Shown: positions 21,614 through 34,743, numbered from the stretch's first letter. The stretch is DNA of 64,000 bases from Galeruca laticollis (GCA_963921935.1 OY998175.1:226942122-227006121); one strand, 5' to 3'. Made by a program: numbers and translations. The notes: generated by a model from the sequence alone, not told the origin.

Positions 21614-23416
21614 ATGAGCGCAAAAGGTTACATTCCCGTACGTGGAGTTATTGACCCCGGATCACAACTCTCCTTTATCTCAAAGCGTTTATCTAACCAG
21701 TTGAGTCAAAAGATTCATGATTTGCCAGTTTCCGTATCAGGCATTGGCGGACATTTCTCTACCTCTCCTGGTACTATCCTATGCCAACTTTTCTCCAGAC
21801 TTTCTCCAAATCATATTGACATAAACCCATCAGTGGTTTCTCATATTACTGATCATTTGCCTCCTTCTAGCATTAGTACCGAAGTTGCTCGTGCTTTTCG
21901 ATATTTAACTTTGGCTGATCCTGAATTTCACCGCTCAGACAAAATAGACTTACTTTTGGGTGCTGACGTCTACCCCCAGTTATTACTACATCAACCTTTT
22001 GTTCCCAGCTCTCTTGGCCCGGTCGCAATCAGCACGATATTTGGTTGGATAATTATTGGCCCTATCCAAACACGTGATCGAAATCAACGAATCACTTCTC
22101 TGATATCTACTTGTCAGATTTCCCACGACCTCAGCAAATTTTGGGAAATTGAAAATGTTTCGAATCTCACACCTCAAGATCCTCTTGACATTTTAGCAGA
22201 GCAACATTCCATCGTCACTCATAAACGAAATGAAGACGGCAGATATTCAGTCTCTCTGCCGATCAAACCAAACGCGGCCCCTTTAACTAGTAATCAGAAG
22301 GTTGCTCGTTATTCACTTGTTCAACTTATCAAACGTCTTGATAAGACTCCATCACTCAAATTGGAATACGAACTATTTCTACAAGAATACTTAGATCTAG
22401 GACACATGTCCAAGTCTTTGCAACCCACTCAGTATATTATTCCCCATCATGTAGTAACTAAACTTACAAATCATGGCAACAAATTTCGGGTAGTTTCCAA
22501 TGCATCTAGTCCCGACACTTCCGGTCTGTCCCTCAATGATTGCCTAATCAAAGGACCCAAGTTAAAGTCAGCTGTATTAGACATATTACTCAATTTTCGA
22601 CTTTCTCGAATTGCTCTTTGCTGCGACATTCGACAAATGTATCGAAAAACTCTGGTACATGAACAAGATCGCCACACGCAGCATATCCTCTGGAAACCCA
22701 AAGCCAATCTTCCTTAACAAGAAGCTGAGCTAAACACCGTAACTTATGGCTTAGCTCCCTCCGCTTTTCTTGCCATGCGCGTTCTCCAGCAACTCGTTCA
22801 AGATGAAGGACATCGTTTTCCTTCAACTTCACAAGCCTTATTAAACCAGACTTATGTTGACGATATCATTTCCGGTGCGGACGACATTGCATCCGCATTG
22901 GATTTGCAAATGCAATTAATACAATTACTTTCGTCTGGAGGGTTTGAACTACGCAAATGGTCGTCTAGTCACCCTCAGTTTCTTAGAGACATGCCTCCTA
23001 GCCATTTAGAAGCCCCTCTAGTTTAATGCTGAGGACAATTCGTTGAAAGTTTTAGGTTTGAATTGGGAACCATCTCGAGACTGCTTTGTATTCAGAGTTC
23101 AACCTTTTCAAGCGGCTTGTACTAAGCGTAACATGTTTTCCTTCTTGGCTAAAATATTTGACCCTAATGGATTTTTGTCTCCTCTCGTCATTTTCTTTAA
23201 AATTATTATACAGAAGATATGGCTCGCTAAACTTGATTGGGATCAACCAGTTACCTCTGAAATTGCAATACATTGGAACCATCTTATCAATAATCTTGAT
23301 CGCATCGCCATGCTTAATCTTCCTCGTTGTGTCATTCCTAACATGTATTTTGATCAAATACACCTGATAGGTTTCGCGGATGCCTCGTCTCTTGCTTATG
23401 CTGCAGTAGTGTACAT
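21614..23416 (+). pseudogene. BEL/Pao pol: protease, RT, partial RNase H
   Basis: The polyprotein follows gag in another frame. The protease has VIDPGSQLSFIS where a DSGSQ motif is usual (Ser to Pro, likely inactivating). The RT region (22400-23026) includes HGNKFRVVSNASSPD, CCDIRQMY (motif A) and TYVDDIISGADD (catalytic motif). Stops at 22716 and 23026 break it. 23043-23416 holds the Pao-type connection and RNase H start (GFADASSLAYAAVVY). A gypsy element then cuts it at 23417. Beyond that element the frame stays open for only about 17 codons, with no clear RNase H, integrase or 3' LTR, so the host copy was already truncated. Confidence 0.85.
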
Positions 23417-25653
23417 TGTAACGGGTCAAAAATAACGTTACGAATTTTCGCATCTCTATTAATATTAATTAATATGAAATAATTTTTCAAAGCTTCAATG
23501 TGTATCGTTCTCCATCGAATTGACTTGCCATGTTGCCAAATGACCCTTTTTATTTCTTGTTAGTTATTATTGTCAATTATTTATTTTTTTTGCTAAATTT
23601 CAGCGCAATTTAGGTTTATAAGAAGCTGATTAAATTCTTTAGGATTTTAAACTTTAGATGACAGTCTCTGTACCATATTCTAAGTTGTTTTATCGTGTTT
23701 TCGGTATTTTCCACGGAAACGCCATCTAGGTGTACCCAGTAGGAATTGTTAATACCATAATTGAAAAACTTGTTTTCGCTGAAGCGTGAAAGGTACTTTA
23801 TTCCAGTAGGTTCGGGGATTCTGCTTTTGACCTTTGTACATCGTGGTGTGACTTTCAATTATAATCGTGATTTTTTTTGAAAAAAAAAATCATCCTTCAT
23901 GGGATTTATTTTGAAAGTCGATATCATATTTTGGGATTAGAAATTGTTTTGTGGCCAATAGATTATTTGGTATTTTTGGTTATTTCCCAAAGTTATTGCT
24001 TGAAATAAAGGATTTTTACACGACACGTGCAAAGTGTCTTCTAAGCGCTGCGTTTTACACCGACAGGTATGTACTTTACGATTATTTCTTCTTGTTATTT
24101 CACGTTTCCCTTAAATATATTGCGAAATAATAAGTTATTAATAGATTCACATTCTTTTTTAAGAGTAACGGCTGTTTCATATTGTAAATATAGTTATTCT
24201 CATACATTTGTTATATTGTAACGTATCTTATTTGGGAATTCTTCGTTCTAGGAAGAATATAGATGTATACTTTTTGCTAATAGCGCCAAACTAGATCCCA
24301 CTAGTAGATATATCAACCCAAAAGCCCCTTGGCCAGGGTAAGTAATTTAAAATTATTTTTTAATATTTTTCGTTTTATTGTACACGATTTTTCTGAAAAG
24401 GTATTCCCACCTCTAGTTTTTTTGGTAGGCTTAATTTTGGTCTGGTTTTTGTTTATTGAACACAATAGTTGCCAAACCTGATAAATATCGTCCAAGTTAA
24501 ATATTTTATTAGTGGCATTTATTATTTATTTTAAACAAATATTGATATAATTAGTTATGCGTCAATTGAATTTTGTTCTCTTTAATAAATCGTTACTATT
24601 GTTAAACAGGTTATTTTATGAAGTCATTTAAATAGAAATAACAATTTGTTATACTTCTGTTACAGAAATAATGTTATTTATATTTATAGGGTTTTTATTT
24701 TGGATATTGAATTGGTGCTGAATTCCTTCAGTTCGTTCGTTCTTCTTGGTGTTTTCCTTCTTCATCATATGCAGCTGTTCGTCTGCATTTGCTAAATATA
24801 TGCTCCCTGAAGCAGTACACCAGTGCTTCTGCCGCCGGAAGAGTCGATCAACCACCGCTGGGAACACGCAAGTTTTTATATTTTTTGTTGAATTCTTTAT
24901 TTTCGGATTTTTATTTAATATTTGGCATTGTATTTGTTCCGGTATTTAAAGACATTTAGTAATTCAGTAGAATATCGGCTTACTTGACGTAAGTTTATAG
25001 TAAATTTTCTTAGTTTTGCTTAACTAGATATCTATTATTTTTTTTTGTTACACAGTAACTTATATTATGTGAGCGGGATACTAAGGTATCGGATTTTATT
25101 ACTTTACATATTATGATTATAATTATTATTTTCTGCATAAGGGTTTTTGCCTGAGCTCAAGCAACGCCACAGTTATAAATATATTACCTGCCTACGTTTG
25201 TCCCTTACTGTCTTAATGACGAGAGGTTATTGTTGTAACAGTAGTAGTGTTAAACCCTTAGAGTTCCGCAAGGTAAACCTTTACTTAAGAGTGTGATTTG
25301 TAGTTGGTGTTAATATCTTAGTATTGGTGTCTGCTTTAATGATTCCCATTTACGTTTTTTTTTAATTCTATATTGGCAAAAAGAATCCATAATTTTACAC
25401 AAATTTTGGGAATGAAATTAAATTAACCTTAAGATAAGTAAGACTTTTGTTTTTTTTCTTGATACGACTTTTTACTGGCCTTTTGTTAAATTGGTGGCCA
25501 GTATGACTACGGTTAGGTGCTTGGGGTCAATTTAACTGGCGCCCATTCAAACTTCGAAATAATTTTAGCTTTATTCGAGAACGGACCACTCCCGTCTCCA
25601 CTTGAGTCTAGCCGCGAGCCCTAAAATTTTAGACATCGATTTGTCGCGTTACA
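23417..25653 (+). repeat. 5' LTR of the intact gypsy element
   Basis: Begins tgtaacgggtcaaaaataac and ends gtcgcgttaca. At 2237 bp it is unusually long for an insect gypsy LTR. Short open frames inside it occur identically in both LTRs and have no recognisable domain. Confidence 0.95.
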
Positions 25654-25657
25654 TAAC

Positions 25658-25674
25658 TGGCGCCCAACGTGGGG
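25658..25674 (+). promoter_or_regulatory. tRNA primer-binding site
   Basis: tggcgcccaacgtgggg lies four bases after the 5' LTR, where minus-strand priming by a host tRNA 3' end is expected. It begins TGG, complementary to a CCA tail. The tRNA was not identified. Confidence 0.8.
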
Positions 25675-26114
25675 CCGTGTTTTCGAAAGCTTAGAAAAGA
25701 CTTGTCTTCGAATTCTTAAGTTGTTTTTTTAATTTAGTAACTTTTCAAGACTATAATATTTGCGGTGACTTGGTTTCACTTTACAAAAATATAAAGTTGA
25801 ATATATTCTCGAGTTATTTGATTTTTTTGGGTAAAATAGAAGGTGAAGGAAACTTCGAGTTAATTAATTCGAACTATTGATACGTTTGAAATATTGCAAT
25901 AGATTTTTTGTTTTGAAGTTTATTGTCTTTTTAAGTGCGACCTTTAATTTAAATAAAGTACTAGTAATATAAGTGAGGGATTTGTTCTAATTTTGACAGT
26001 ACGGGGTAGGTACTTAGATAAAATAGATTTAAATGTGTACATTAGTACAAGAAAATTATTCTTGATTTTTTTTATTGGATAGTGCTTACTGTGATTGTAT
26101 TTTTCTTCCCTGCG

Positions 26115-27476
26115 ATGTCTCGTAAAATGATAATTGGTCGTCTAGACAAAGATGAACTTGAATATGAACTCAATGTTAGAGGTGTTGAAATAGGAACTGT
26201 AGACGAGATGAGACAACGTTTAGTTATGACAATGAGACTAGAGAAGAGCGGTGAAAGTTTCAAATATCCGGACTATCCCTATCCGTTCGATGAGGATGCT
26301 GATGCAGTCGAGAAAAAGTGCGATGAGTTAGGTGGCAGAATAAATTCTTTTACAGGTGGTCCGCAGAGCGGAGAGGCTATTAAACTTCAGTCTAAGTTGT
26401 CGCATATGCTGGGAAGGTTGGACAATATGGTTGTAGGTGTGGAAGCAACTAACAGATCTCGGAAAGCCACTTTGCTAGCTAGAGTGTTGTCGCTGTTCGA
26501 CTCGTTGCACGATAAACTTCATCCCCCACTTCCTACGAATGTTTCAGTACAGATACCTCCCGCACTCGGTGCTTTGCAGGCAATAGTTACAAATCAGTCC
26601 TTTCAGAGTGGTGCCGTTAATGCTGCTAGTTCTTCTCCAGTCTCACGAGTGGTTCCAACTTCTGTGCCTCAGGGAAAGATGGTACCTCCTCATAAGTGGG
26701 GATTGGAGAAGTTTTCAGGTACTCCAAAATCACTGTCCGTCTGTGCTTTTTTTGAGAAGGTCGATGAGCTACGAATAGCGCGCCACGTATCTAAGGATGA
26801 TTTATTGGAGTCTGGTATAGATTTATTTAGCGATAAAGCTTACCAATTTTATAAAGATGTGAAATTACGAGTGAATTCCTGGGATGAGTTAGTAGCCGAA
26901 TTCCGCTCGGAATATCTCCCGGCTTATCATGATGATGTACGATTTGAAGAGTTGCGGAAGAGGACGCAGCATCCTTCAGAATCAATTGGGGTCTATTTGT
27001 CGATAATGAATAGCTATTTTCGTAGACTTAGTTGCCAGGTGTCTGAAGAAGTTAAGCTTGCTATTGTTTTAAAGAATATACATCCTTTTTATCAAGATCG
27101 ACTCAGGGACCCGATGCCAATTAGTTTGGAGGAACTTAGAGTAGTTTGTCGACGGATGGAAGAGCGTAGAGACGCCATAAATAGTTATGTGGAGCCTTCA
27201 GGAAGGAGGATAGGCGTATTGGAAAAAGATTTAGCATTTATTGAGTCTGAAAAGAATTTCGATGAGGTATACTCAACTAGTTCTTCTCGTCCATCTCCCA
27301 AATCTACTTCTGAAGTGGAGACAAAAATTGTATGTTTTAGATGTCGTAAGCCAGGCCATCGGGCCGTGGGTTGTGCCTTGCCTAAAAAGGTGTTCTGTTT
27401 CAAATGTAAACTGGAAGGCCACACTGTAAGAAGTTGTCCAAATTGCAATCCGGGAAACGGGGTGAAGCGCACCTAG
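26115..27476 (+). CDS. gag: Gag of the gypsy element
   Basis: Forms the virus-like particle and packages element RNA. About 453 codons from ATG 26115; an in-frame ATG at 26082 would add eleven residues that look like leader. The N-terminus begins MSRKMIIGRLDKDELEYEL. The central part has a retrotransposon-gag fold pattern (PPHKWGLEKFSGTPKSLSV, then FYKDVKLRVNSWDELVAEF and LRKRTQHPSESIGVYLSIM). The C-terminus carries two CCHC zinc knuckles, CFRCRKPGHRAVGC and CFKCKLEGHTVRSC. It is intact. Its end overlaps pol by 43 nt in another frame, with a slippery site inside the overlap. Confidence 0.92.
   Translation: MSRKMIIGRLDKDELEYELNVRGVEIGTVDEMRQRLVMTMRLEKSGESFKYPDYPYPFDEDADAVEKKCDELGGRINSFTGGPQSGEAIKLQSKLSHMLGRLDNMVVGVEATNRSRKATLLARVLSLFDSLHDKLHPPLPTNVSVQIPPALGALQAIVTNQSFQSGAVNAASSSPVSRVVPTSVPQGKMVPPHKWGLEKFSGTPKSLSVCAFFEKVDELRIARHVSKDDLLESGIDLFSDKAYQFYKDVKLRVNSWDELVAEFRSEYLPAYHDDVRFEELRKRTQHPSESIGVYLSIMNSYFRRLSCQVSEEVKLAIVLKNIHPFYQDRLRDPMPISLEELRVVCRRMEERRDAINSYVEPSGRRIGVLEKDLAFIESEKNFDEVYSTSSSRPSPKSTSEVETKIVCFRCRKPGHRAVGCALPKKVFCFKCKLEGHTVRSCPNCNPGNGVKRT
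27452..27458 (+). promoter_or_regulatory. -1 ribosomal frameshift site GGGAAAC
   Basis: The heptamer G GGA AAC is in the correct phase relative to gag codons (CCG GGA AAC) and lies in the gag-pol overlap, 18 bases before the gag stop. Shifting back one base enters the long pol frame at once. GGGAAAC is a classic X XXY YYZ slippery heptamer. I did not identify the stimulatory structure downstream. Confidence 0.85.
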
Positions 27477-30400
27477 TAGGTCGAATAGGTAGCGCTAGTG
27501 AACAGTCGGCCATATTACAACCTATATTGGACTACATCTTAGACCACGCAGTGAACGACGAGAGGCCGTACCTTAAGGTTAAAGTACTGGGTTTAGAGAT
27601 TCTTGGCTTACTTGATTCAGGAGCTTCCAGAACCATTTTAGGTAGTAGTGGATGGAAACTAATTCAGAGTTTAGGATTTACTATGGATGGTAAAAAGAAA
27701 TCCGGTTGTAGGGTAGCTAATGGTCAGGTTTGTGATGTCACAGGTGAATGCTTGGTTCCCTTTAGCATTCGTGATAAATTGCGAGTTATTTCCGTTTTGA
27801 TAATTCCTGAAATCTCCCACCTGTTGATCCTAGGAGCAGACTTTTGGAAAGTCATGGGTATCGTACCGGATTTGAGACACAACGAATGGCATTTTTCAGA
27901 TTCGCCCGTAGTTCTTAACTCCGTAGATCATATTCGAAGTCAAACTGTCCTTAGTGAGATGCAGAAGATAAGGCTAGATGCTTTGGTTAATCGTAATCGA
28001 GAGGTAATGGGTACAAACTTGGGATGTACTGATGTCGCAGAGCACAACATTGTTTGCCACGCAACTCCCATCAAGCAGAGATACTATCCCGTATCGCCGG
28101 TTGTGCAGGCTCACATTGATAGAGAGTTAGACGAGATGTTGAAGTTGGACGTTATCGAAAAGTCTAAGTCACCCTGGTCCTCCCCGATACTGCTCATAAA
28201 GAAAAAGGACGGTAGGTTTCGTTTTGTGGTTGATTACCGGAAGCTTAATGCTGTCACCGAGAGAGATAGTTATCCCTTACCCTACATTTCCCACACTCTT
28301 GATAAACTCCGTAATGCTCACTATTTGTCCACAATGGATATCAAATCTGCCTATTGGCAGGTGCCGGTAGCAGAGACTTCAAGACCGTTAACTGCCTTCA
28401 CTGTTCCAGGTAGGGGGTTGTTTCAGTTCAAAAGGATGCCGTTTGGACTACACAACGCCCCTGCAACTTGGCAGCGGTTGATTGATACTGTTCTTGGCCC
28501 TGATCTTGAGCCTTATGTTTTCACATATCTTGACGATGTAGTTGTGATCACCGATACTTTTGAAAAACATCTATGTATATTGGAGCAAGTTTTCGAACGA
28601 TTGCGTAATGCTAAATTGACAGTCAGTTGGGAAAAATGTGAATTCTGTCGTCCAGAGCTTAAATATTTAGGATATGTCGTCGACCGAAATGGACTTCACG
28701 TTGACCCTGATAAAGTAAAGGCAATGCTGTTAATACCTACTCCTACTACTGTTAAAGAAGTTCGATCTGTAATTGGTACTTTCTCGTGGTATAGGAGATT
28801 TGTCCCCGACTTTAGCAACATTGTTTCTCCCATTACTGCTTTGTTGAGAAAAGGTAGGAAGTTTAATTGGACCCCAGACTGTGACCATGCCTTCCAGAAA
28901 ATTAAGGAGTGTTTGGTTAGCGCTCCATGCCTTCATTGCCCTGATTACGATTTGCCGTTTGTTGTCCAGTGTGATGCCAGTGCTTACGGTTTAGGGGCTG
29001 TACTGTTAAATGAGCACCCAGATGGTGATCGCGTAATTTGTTACCTCAGTAGGTCTCTCACCAAACAGGAGAGAAACTTCTCCACGACCGAGCGCGAGTG
29101 CCTCGCTGTTCTGTGGAGTATCGAAACTTTGAGACCCTATCTTGATCAAATTCCTTTTAAGGTCGTTACGGACCATTATTCCCTAGTCTGGCTACAGAAC
29201 TTAAAAGACCCCACTGGTAGGCTCGCAAGGTGGGCGGTGCGTTTGCAACAATATGATTTTCGGATAATACACCGCAAAGGCAAAGAACATATTGTCCCTG
29301 ATTGTTTGTCCCGTTCTGTCCCAGTACTAAATTCCGTAGAACCGGTAGCAAAAGATCGTTGGTATGACTCTATGGTAGAGAGGGTTACCCAAAATCCGAT
29401 AAAGTATGCCCAATGGAGAGTTTGTAATGGTAGACTTTTTAAATATGTTAAGCCTATATTTACGGTTCTAGGTGAAGAGTTAGATAATTGGAAAGAGGTC
29501 GTGCCTAAGTGTGATAGGATGGCTACGATTCGATTGTCCCATGATCCCCCACTATCAGGTCATTTGGGTATTCTAAAGACCTTTAAGAGGGTTTCAGAGA
29601 AATTCTACTGGCCTAAATTAAAGAGTGATGTTGCACGATATGTTCGTAATTGTTTGAAGTGTGCAGAACATAAAGTCGATTTGGGTGGACCACGTGGACT
29701 TATGACACCACAGCCGCGAGCAACTAGGCCTTTTGAGATAATGACGTCCGACCTAATGGGACCCTTTCCTAGGTCTACCACTGGACATGCATATGTCTTA
29801 GTGGTTACAGATCTTTTTAGTAAATTTTCCTTTAGTTTCCCTCTGCGATCAGCTACAGCTAAGCTGATGATCAACAGGATCGAGGAAGGTGTTTTCCTGG
29901 TATTTGGGGTTCCCCGTATGTTGATCTGTGACAATGGTACCCAATATACCTCGAAGGAATTTTCGAATTTTATGGAAAAGTATGGAGTTACCGTGCGTTA
30001 CAATGCGTTGTATCACCCGCAGGCAAATCCTACGGAAAGATATAACCGTACCCTTAAAACAATGCTGAGGACATACATTACCGATAATCAGCGTCATTGG
30101 GATGTCAATTTGGCAAAGTTGACTTGTGCTACCAGGACCGCCGTCCACGAATCCACTGGCCAGTCACCATATTTTGTTTGCTTTGGGAGAAATATGGTGT
30201 TAGATGGCAAGAATTTTGAGAGGAAGGATAATTTGAGAGAAAATATAGAAGATTGTGTAGCTAAAGGAAAGGATCAAGAAAGAATAAGAGCCAAAGAATT
30301 TTCAGTTTTATTGGAGGATGTTCGCAGGCGATTGGATGACGCTGCCAAGAGGAGTGAAAGGGTTTATAACTTAAGACGGCGCCCAGCACAGTTAGATCTT

Positions 30401-30613
30401 GGAGATAATGTATGGCTAAAGAATTTCGTTCAATCGGATGCCACGAGGTATTTCTCTAGCAAACTAGCTCCGAAATGGGTTGGGCCTTTTGTCATTCATA
30501 AGAAGGAATCGCCTTGGACTTATAGACTTGTAGATCAAGATGGAAGAGACCAAGGTGTTTGGAATATTAGAAATCTGAAACCGGCTAGCGCCAGTGAAAA
30601 TTTATGTGGGTAA
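27459..30613 (+). CDS. pol: Pol of the gypsy element (PR-RT-RH-IN)
   Basis: Reached from gag by a -1 shift; open to a TAA at 30611. Protease: GLLDSGASRTIL (about 27607). RT: FRFVVDYRKLN, then the catalytic FTYLDDVVV (about 28523-28549). RNase H: VVQCDASAYGLGAVL (about 28960). Integrase: a zinc-binding HHCC region (LSHDPPLSGHLG, CLKCAEH), then the catalytic triad in TSDLMGPFP, LICDNGTQYTSKEF and HPQANPTERYNRTLK. The C-terminal tail (WVGPFVIHKKESPWTYRLV) has no chromodomain. All catalytic residues are present and no stop or frameshift interrupts it. Confidence 0.95.
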
Positions 30614-30625
30614 ATTTTCTTGTAG

Positions 30626-30636
30626 TAAGGGGGGTG
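30626..30636 (+). promoter_or_regulatory. Polypurine tract
   Basis: taaggggggtg lies immediately before the 3' LTR and serves as primer for plus-strand synthesis. Confidence 0.75.
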
Positions 30637-32873
30637 TGTAACGGGTCAAAAATAACGTTACGAATTTTCGCATCTCTATTAATATTAATTAATATGAAAT
30701 AATTTTTCAAAGCTTCAATGTGTATCGTTCTCCATCGAATTGACTTGCCATGTTGCCAAATGACCCTTTTTATTTCTTGTTAGTTATTATTGTCAATTAT
30801 TTATTTTTTTTGCTAAATTTCAGCGCAATTTAGGTTTATAAGAAGCTGATTAAATTCTTTAGGATTTTAAACTTTAGATGACAGTCTCTGTACCATATTC
30901 TAAGTTGTTTTATCGTGTTTTCGGTATTTTCCACGGAAACGCCATCTAGGTGTACCCAGTAGGAATTGTTAATACCATAATTGAAAAACTTGTTTTCGCT
31001 GAAGCGTGAAAGGTACTTTATTCCAGTAGGTTCGGGGATTCTGCTTTTGACCTTTGTACATCGTGGTGTGACTTTCAATTATAATCGTGATTTTTTTTGA
31101 AAAAAAAAATCATCCTTCATGGGATTTATTTTGAAAGTCGATATCATATTTTGGGATTAGAAATTGTTTTGTGGCCAATAGATTATTTGGTATTTTTGGT
31201 TATTTCCCAAAGTTATTGCTTGAAATAAAGGATTTTTACACGACACGTGCAAAGTGTCTTCTAAGCGCTGCGTTTTACACCGACAGGTATGTACTTTACG
31301 ATTATTTCTTCTTGTTATTTCACGTTTCCCTTAAATATATTGCGAAATAATAAGTTATTAATAGATTCACATTCTTTTTTAAGAGTAACGGCTGTTTCAT
31401 ATTGTAAATATAGTTATTCTCATACATTTGTTATATTGTAACGTATCTTATTTGGGAATTCTTCGTTCTAGGAAGAATATAGATGTATACTTTTTGCTAA
31501 TAGCGCCAAACTAGATCCCACTAGTAGATATATCAACCCAAAAGCCCCTTGGCCAGGGTAAGTAATTTAAAATTATTTTTTAATATTTTTCGTTTTATTG
31601 TACACGATTTTTCTGAAAAGGTATTCCCACCTCTAGTTTTTTTGGTAGGCTTAATTTTGGTCTGGTTTTTGTTTATTGAACACAATAGTTGCCAAACCTG
31701 ATAAATATCGTCCAAGTTAAATATTTTATTAGTGGCATTTATTATTTATTTTAAACAAATATTGATATAATTAGTTATGCGTCAATTGAATTTTGTTCTC
31801 TTTAATAAATCGTTACTATTGTTAAACAGGTTATTTTATGAAGTCATTTAAATAGAAATAACAATTTGTTATACTTCTGTTACAGAAATAATGTTATTTA
31901 TATTTATAGGGTTTTTATTTTGGATATTGAATTGGTGCTGAATTCCTTCAGTTCGTTCGTTCTTCTTGGTGTTTTCCTTCTTCATCATATGCAGCTGTTC
32001 GTCTGCATTTGCTAAATATATGCTCCCTGAAGCAGTACACCAGTGCTTCTGCCGCCGGAAGAGTCGATCAACCACCGCTGGGAACACGCAAGTTTTTATA
32101 TTTTTTGTTGAATTCTTTATTTTCGGATTTTTATTTAATATTTGGCATTGTATTTGTTCCGGTATTTAAAGACATTTAGTAATTCAGTAGAATATCGGCT
32201 TACTTGACGTAAGTTTATAGTAAATTTTCTTAGTTTTGCTTAACTAGATATCTATTATTTTTTTTTGTTACACAGTAACTTATATTATGTGAGCGGGATA
32301 CTAAGGTATCGGATTTTATTACTTTACATATTATGATTATAATTATTATTTTCTGCATAAGGGTTTTTGCCTGAGCTCAAGCAACGCCACAGTTATAAAT
32401 ATATTACCTGCCTACGTTTGTCCCTTACTGTCTTAATGACGAGAGGTTATTGTTGTAACAGTAGTAGTGTTAAACCCTTAGAGTTCCGCAAGGTAAACCT
32501 TTACTTAAGAGTGTGATTTGTAGTTGGTGTTAATATCTTAGTATTGGTGTCTGCTTTAATGATTCCCATTTACGTTTTTTTTTAATTCTATATTGGCAAA
32601 AAGAATCCATAATTTTACACAAATTTTGGGAATGAAATTAAATTAACCTTAAGATAAGTAAGACTTTTGTTTTTTTTCTTGATACGACTTTTTACTGGCC
32701 TTTTGTTAAATTGGTGGCCAGTATGACTACGGTTAGGTGCTTGGGGTCAATTTAACTGGCGCCCATTCAAACTTCGAAATAATTTTAGCTTTATTCGAGA
32801 ACGGACCACTCCCGTCTCCACTTGAGTCTAGCCGCGAGCCCTAAAATTTTAGACATCGATTTGTCGCGTTACA
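30637..32873 (+). repeat. 3' LTR of the intact gypsy element
   Basis: Same sequence as 23417-25653 at an offset of 7220, with no difference noticed by eye. Followed by the second acat. Confidence 0.95.
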
Positions 32874-32877
32874 ACAT

Positions 32878-34740
32878 ATGTTTCGAATCCGCTAACTCGC
32901 GCTATTCCTTTCTGTTTTATGATTGAATATTGTTCAGGGCATCTCACAGATGAGCCCTATTGATTTTCAGCTCATAAGATCGAGTACAACGGGTGCTATG
33001 GTACTAGATTTACGACATTTACATCATTTTTGGAGAAATTTAAGTTAGTTAGCACGATACAGCCTCCGGAGTGCAACAAGGCACCAATTTTATGATGGAA
33101 TATTATTCAGAACATCTCACAAATCGATCATACCGCTTTTCAACATTCATACATAGCTTAGGAGGAGTCGGATTCGGCGACTACACCAGTGTCCGATTTC
33201 GTAACAATATAATAGTAGTAGTAGTAGATAGTATGAGTACACAGACTATCTGTGTTCTGGTAAGAGAGCAGCGGTTTTTATGCTCTTAAATATTGCAGAA
33301 AAGAGACACTGTAGGTTAACAATTGCTGGCGTTATTGTGATTCCAATTATGCATAGGCAAGGTGGAAAGTGAAACCCGCAATTATTTATTACTTACACAG
33401 ATGAGATTATTAAGAAATGTACTAGAAGCAGGAAATCACAAGTAAGACACAGGAACATAAACAGAGTAGAAATATGGGAACATTTACTGATGATGCGGTG
33501 CTTATAGACACTAAAGAAGAACAACTGCAACAGAATCTAATAATATAAAAAAAAGAAGTATTGAAACACGTTGATATTTGTCTTCACCAATTATTTGTAA
33601 GCTAGAAAAGCCGAAATTTGGATATAATTGGTCATATTTTCTTGTTTTAGATTTCGGTCGATCTCCATTTGAACCTTTCGATGTACAAGCTACGTCATCC
33701 TCCAGTTTTTTGAAAATTTGAATGCCGCTAGTTTATTTGTTTTAGAATTAATACTAGAATTTTACAGTTTCATCAGTACATACATTTTGATATAAAGATG
33801 TTATATTATAAAGCAAGAGCACGATTTTAACACGTACTATGCACTAAGAAGAAAAATATTCCGTACATTTAGATCTCTTGGTTATAAATAAACCCTGCAC
33901 CTTTGAAGGGCTTGATACATAATTCAAGACAACCTTTCCACAGTAGCACGTATATTATTTTAGACGGTTTGTTATGTTAGCCAAGCCACACAGAAACCGA
34001 GCTCACATTTCAAGGTTGCGGATAAAGTTTCTAAATCAATATATTTATATAAGGCGTTAATGATGCGAAAAGCTTTTAAGAAAATCTTATTGTTGATTGA
34101 AAAGTTGGGCGAGTACTACCTGAAGTTAGTTACGTATAAATGAGAATTTCGAGAAAGGAAATTTTTGTAAAAATTATCCCGTTTAACTTGATAGATTTGT
34201 GAGTTTTGGATTTAGAGGCAAACTTTACAGGATGCTACATAATTGACGCTGATGTGATTCCAACAATGTTCATAACATTAATTAAAATTGCCTCAGTGGG
34301 GACAAAAAACGCACAAGTTGTTTGTTATTTCATCACTGTATCGATCGTAAGTAATCCTAGTCGCTGAACAAAACAGAAATTACAAGTATTTCTTGCCTTT
34401 TTTTTAATTGACGTTAACTGCCATAAATATCCAAGTACAGTTCCCTATTGTTAATCTAATTTATCATATTCCCGCATTTAGCAAACTTAGTTAAAATTCC
34501 TTCAACTGAAAATGAAATATTTGAAATTTTAATGATGATTGGTGTTTGCGATAGGATGAGGACTCAATAAGACGTTCTTGAAATGCAGACAGACGTATCT
34601 CGCAATCTATACGGTAAGCTAAATAGAAGAGTAGAGAATTAGTGATGCACCGAAGCAAGATAGACCTAAACTTCATGCAAATATTCAACAAGATGTAATA
34701 TTGTCGGCAGTAGGCGACCCATACTGAATCGGGTGACTGA
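32878..34740. other. Unidentified sequence right of the gypsy element
   Basis: No gene is supported. A phrase of about 37 bases, ttttatgattgaatattgttc and its continuation, is repeated imperfectly at about 32916 and 33088, so part of this stretch is an old local duplication. A 72-codon open frame at 33071-33289 spans the second copy and is not convincing. Confidence 0.45.
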
Positions 34741-34743
34741 TTA

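Larger units (their letters stand above)
23417..32873 (+). mobile_element. Intact Ty3/gypsy LTR retrotransposon
   Basis: 9457 bp long, flanked by the 4-bp target duplication acat (23413-23416 and 32874-32877). It has two 2237-bp LTRs beginning TG and ending CA, a primer-binding site directly after the left LTR, gag and pol in -1 relation, and a purine tract before the right LTR. The LTRs look identical line by line at a constant offset of 7220. Gag and pol are open throughout. Together these indicate a very recent insertion that may still be active. It sits inside the RNase H region of a dead BEL/Pao element. Confidence 0.95.

Noticed and set aside
23616..24949. Several 60-80 codon frames in the gypsy LTRs
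   Set aside because: They occur identically in both LTRs on both strands, have no domain and no supporting signals.
33071..33289. A GVGFGDYTS motif suggesting a two-pore potassium channel filter
   Set aside because: No membrane helices surround it, it lies within a locally duplicated noncoding stretch, and no splice-consistent frame supports it.
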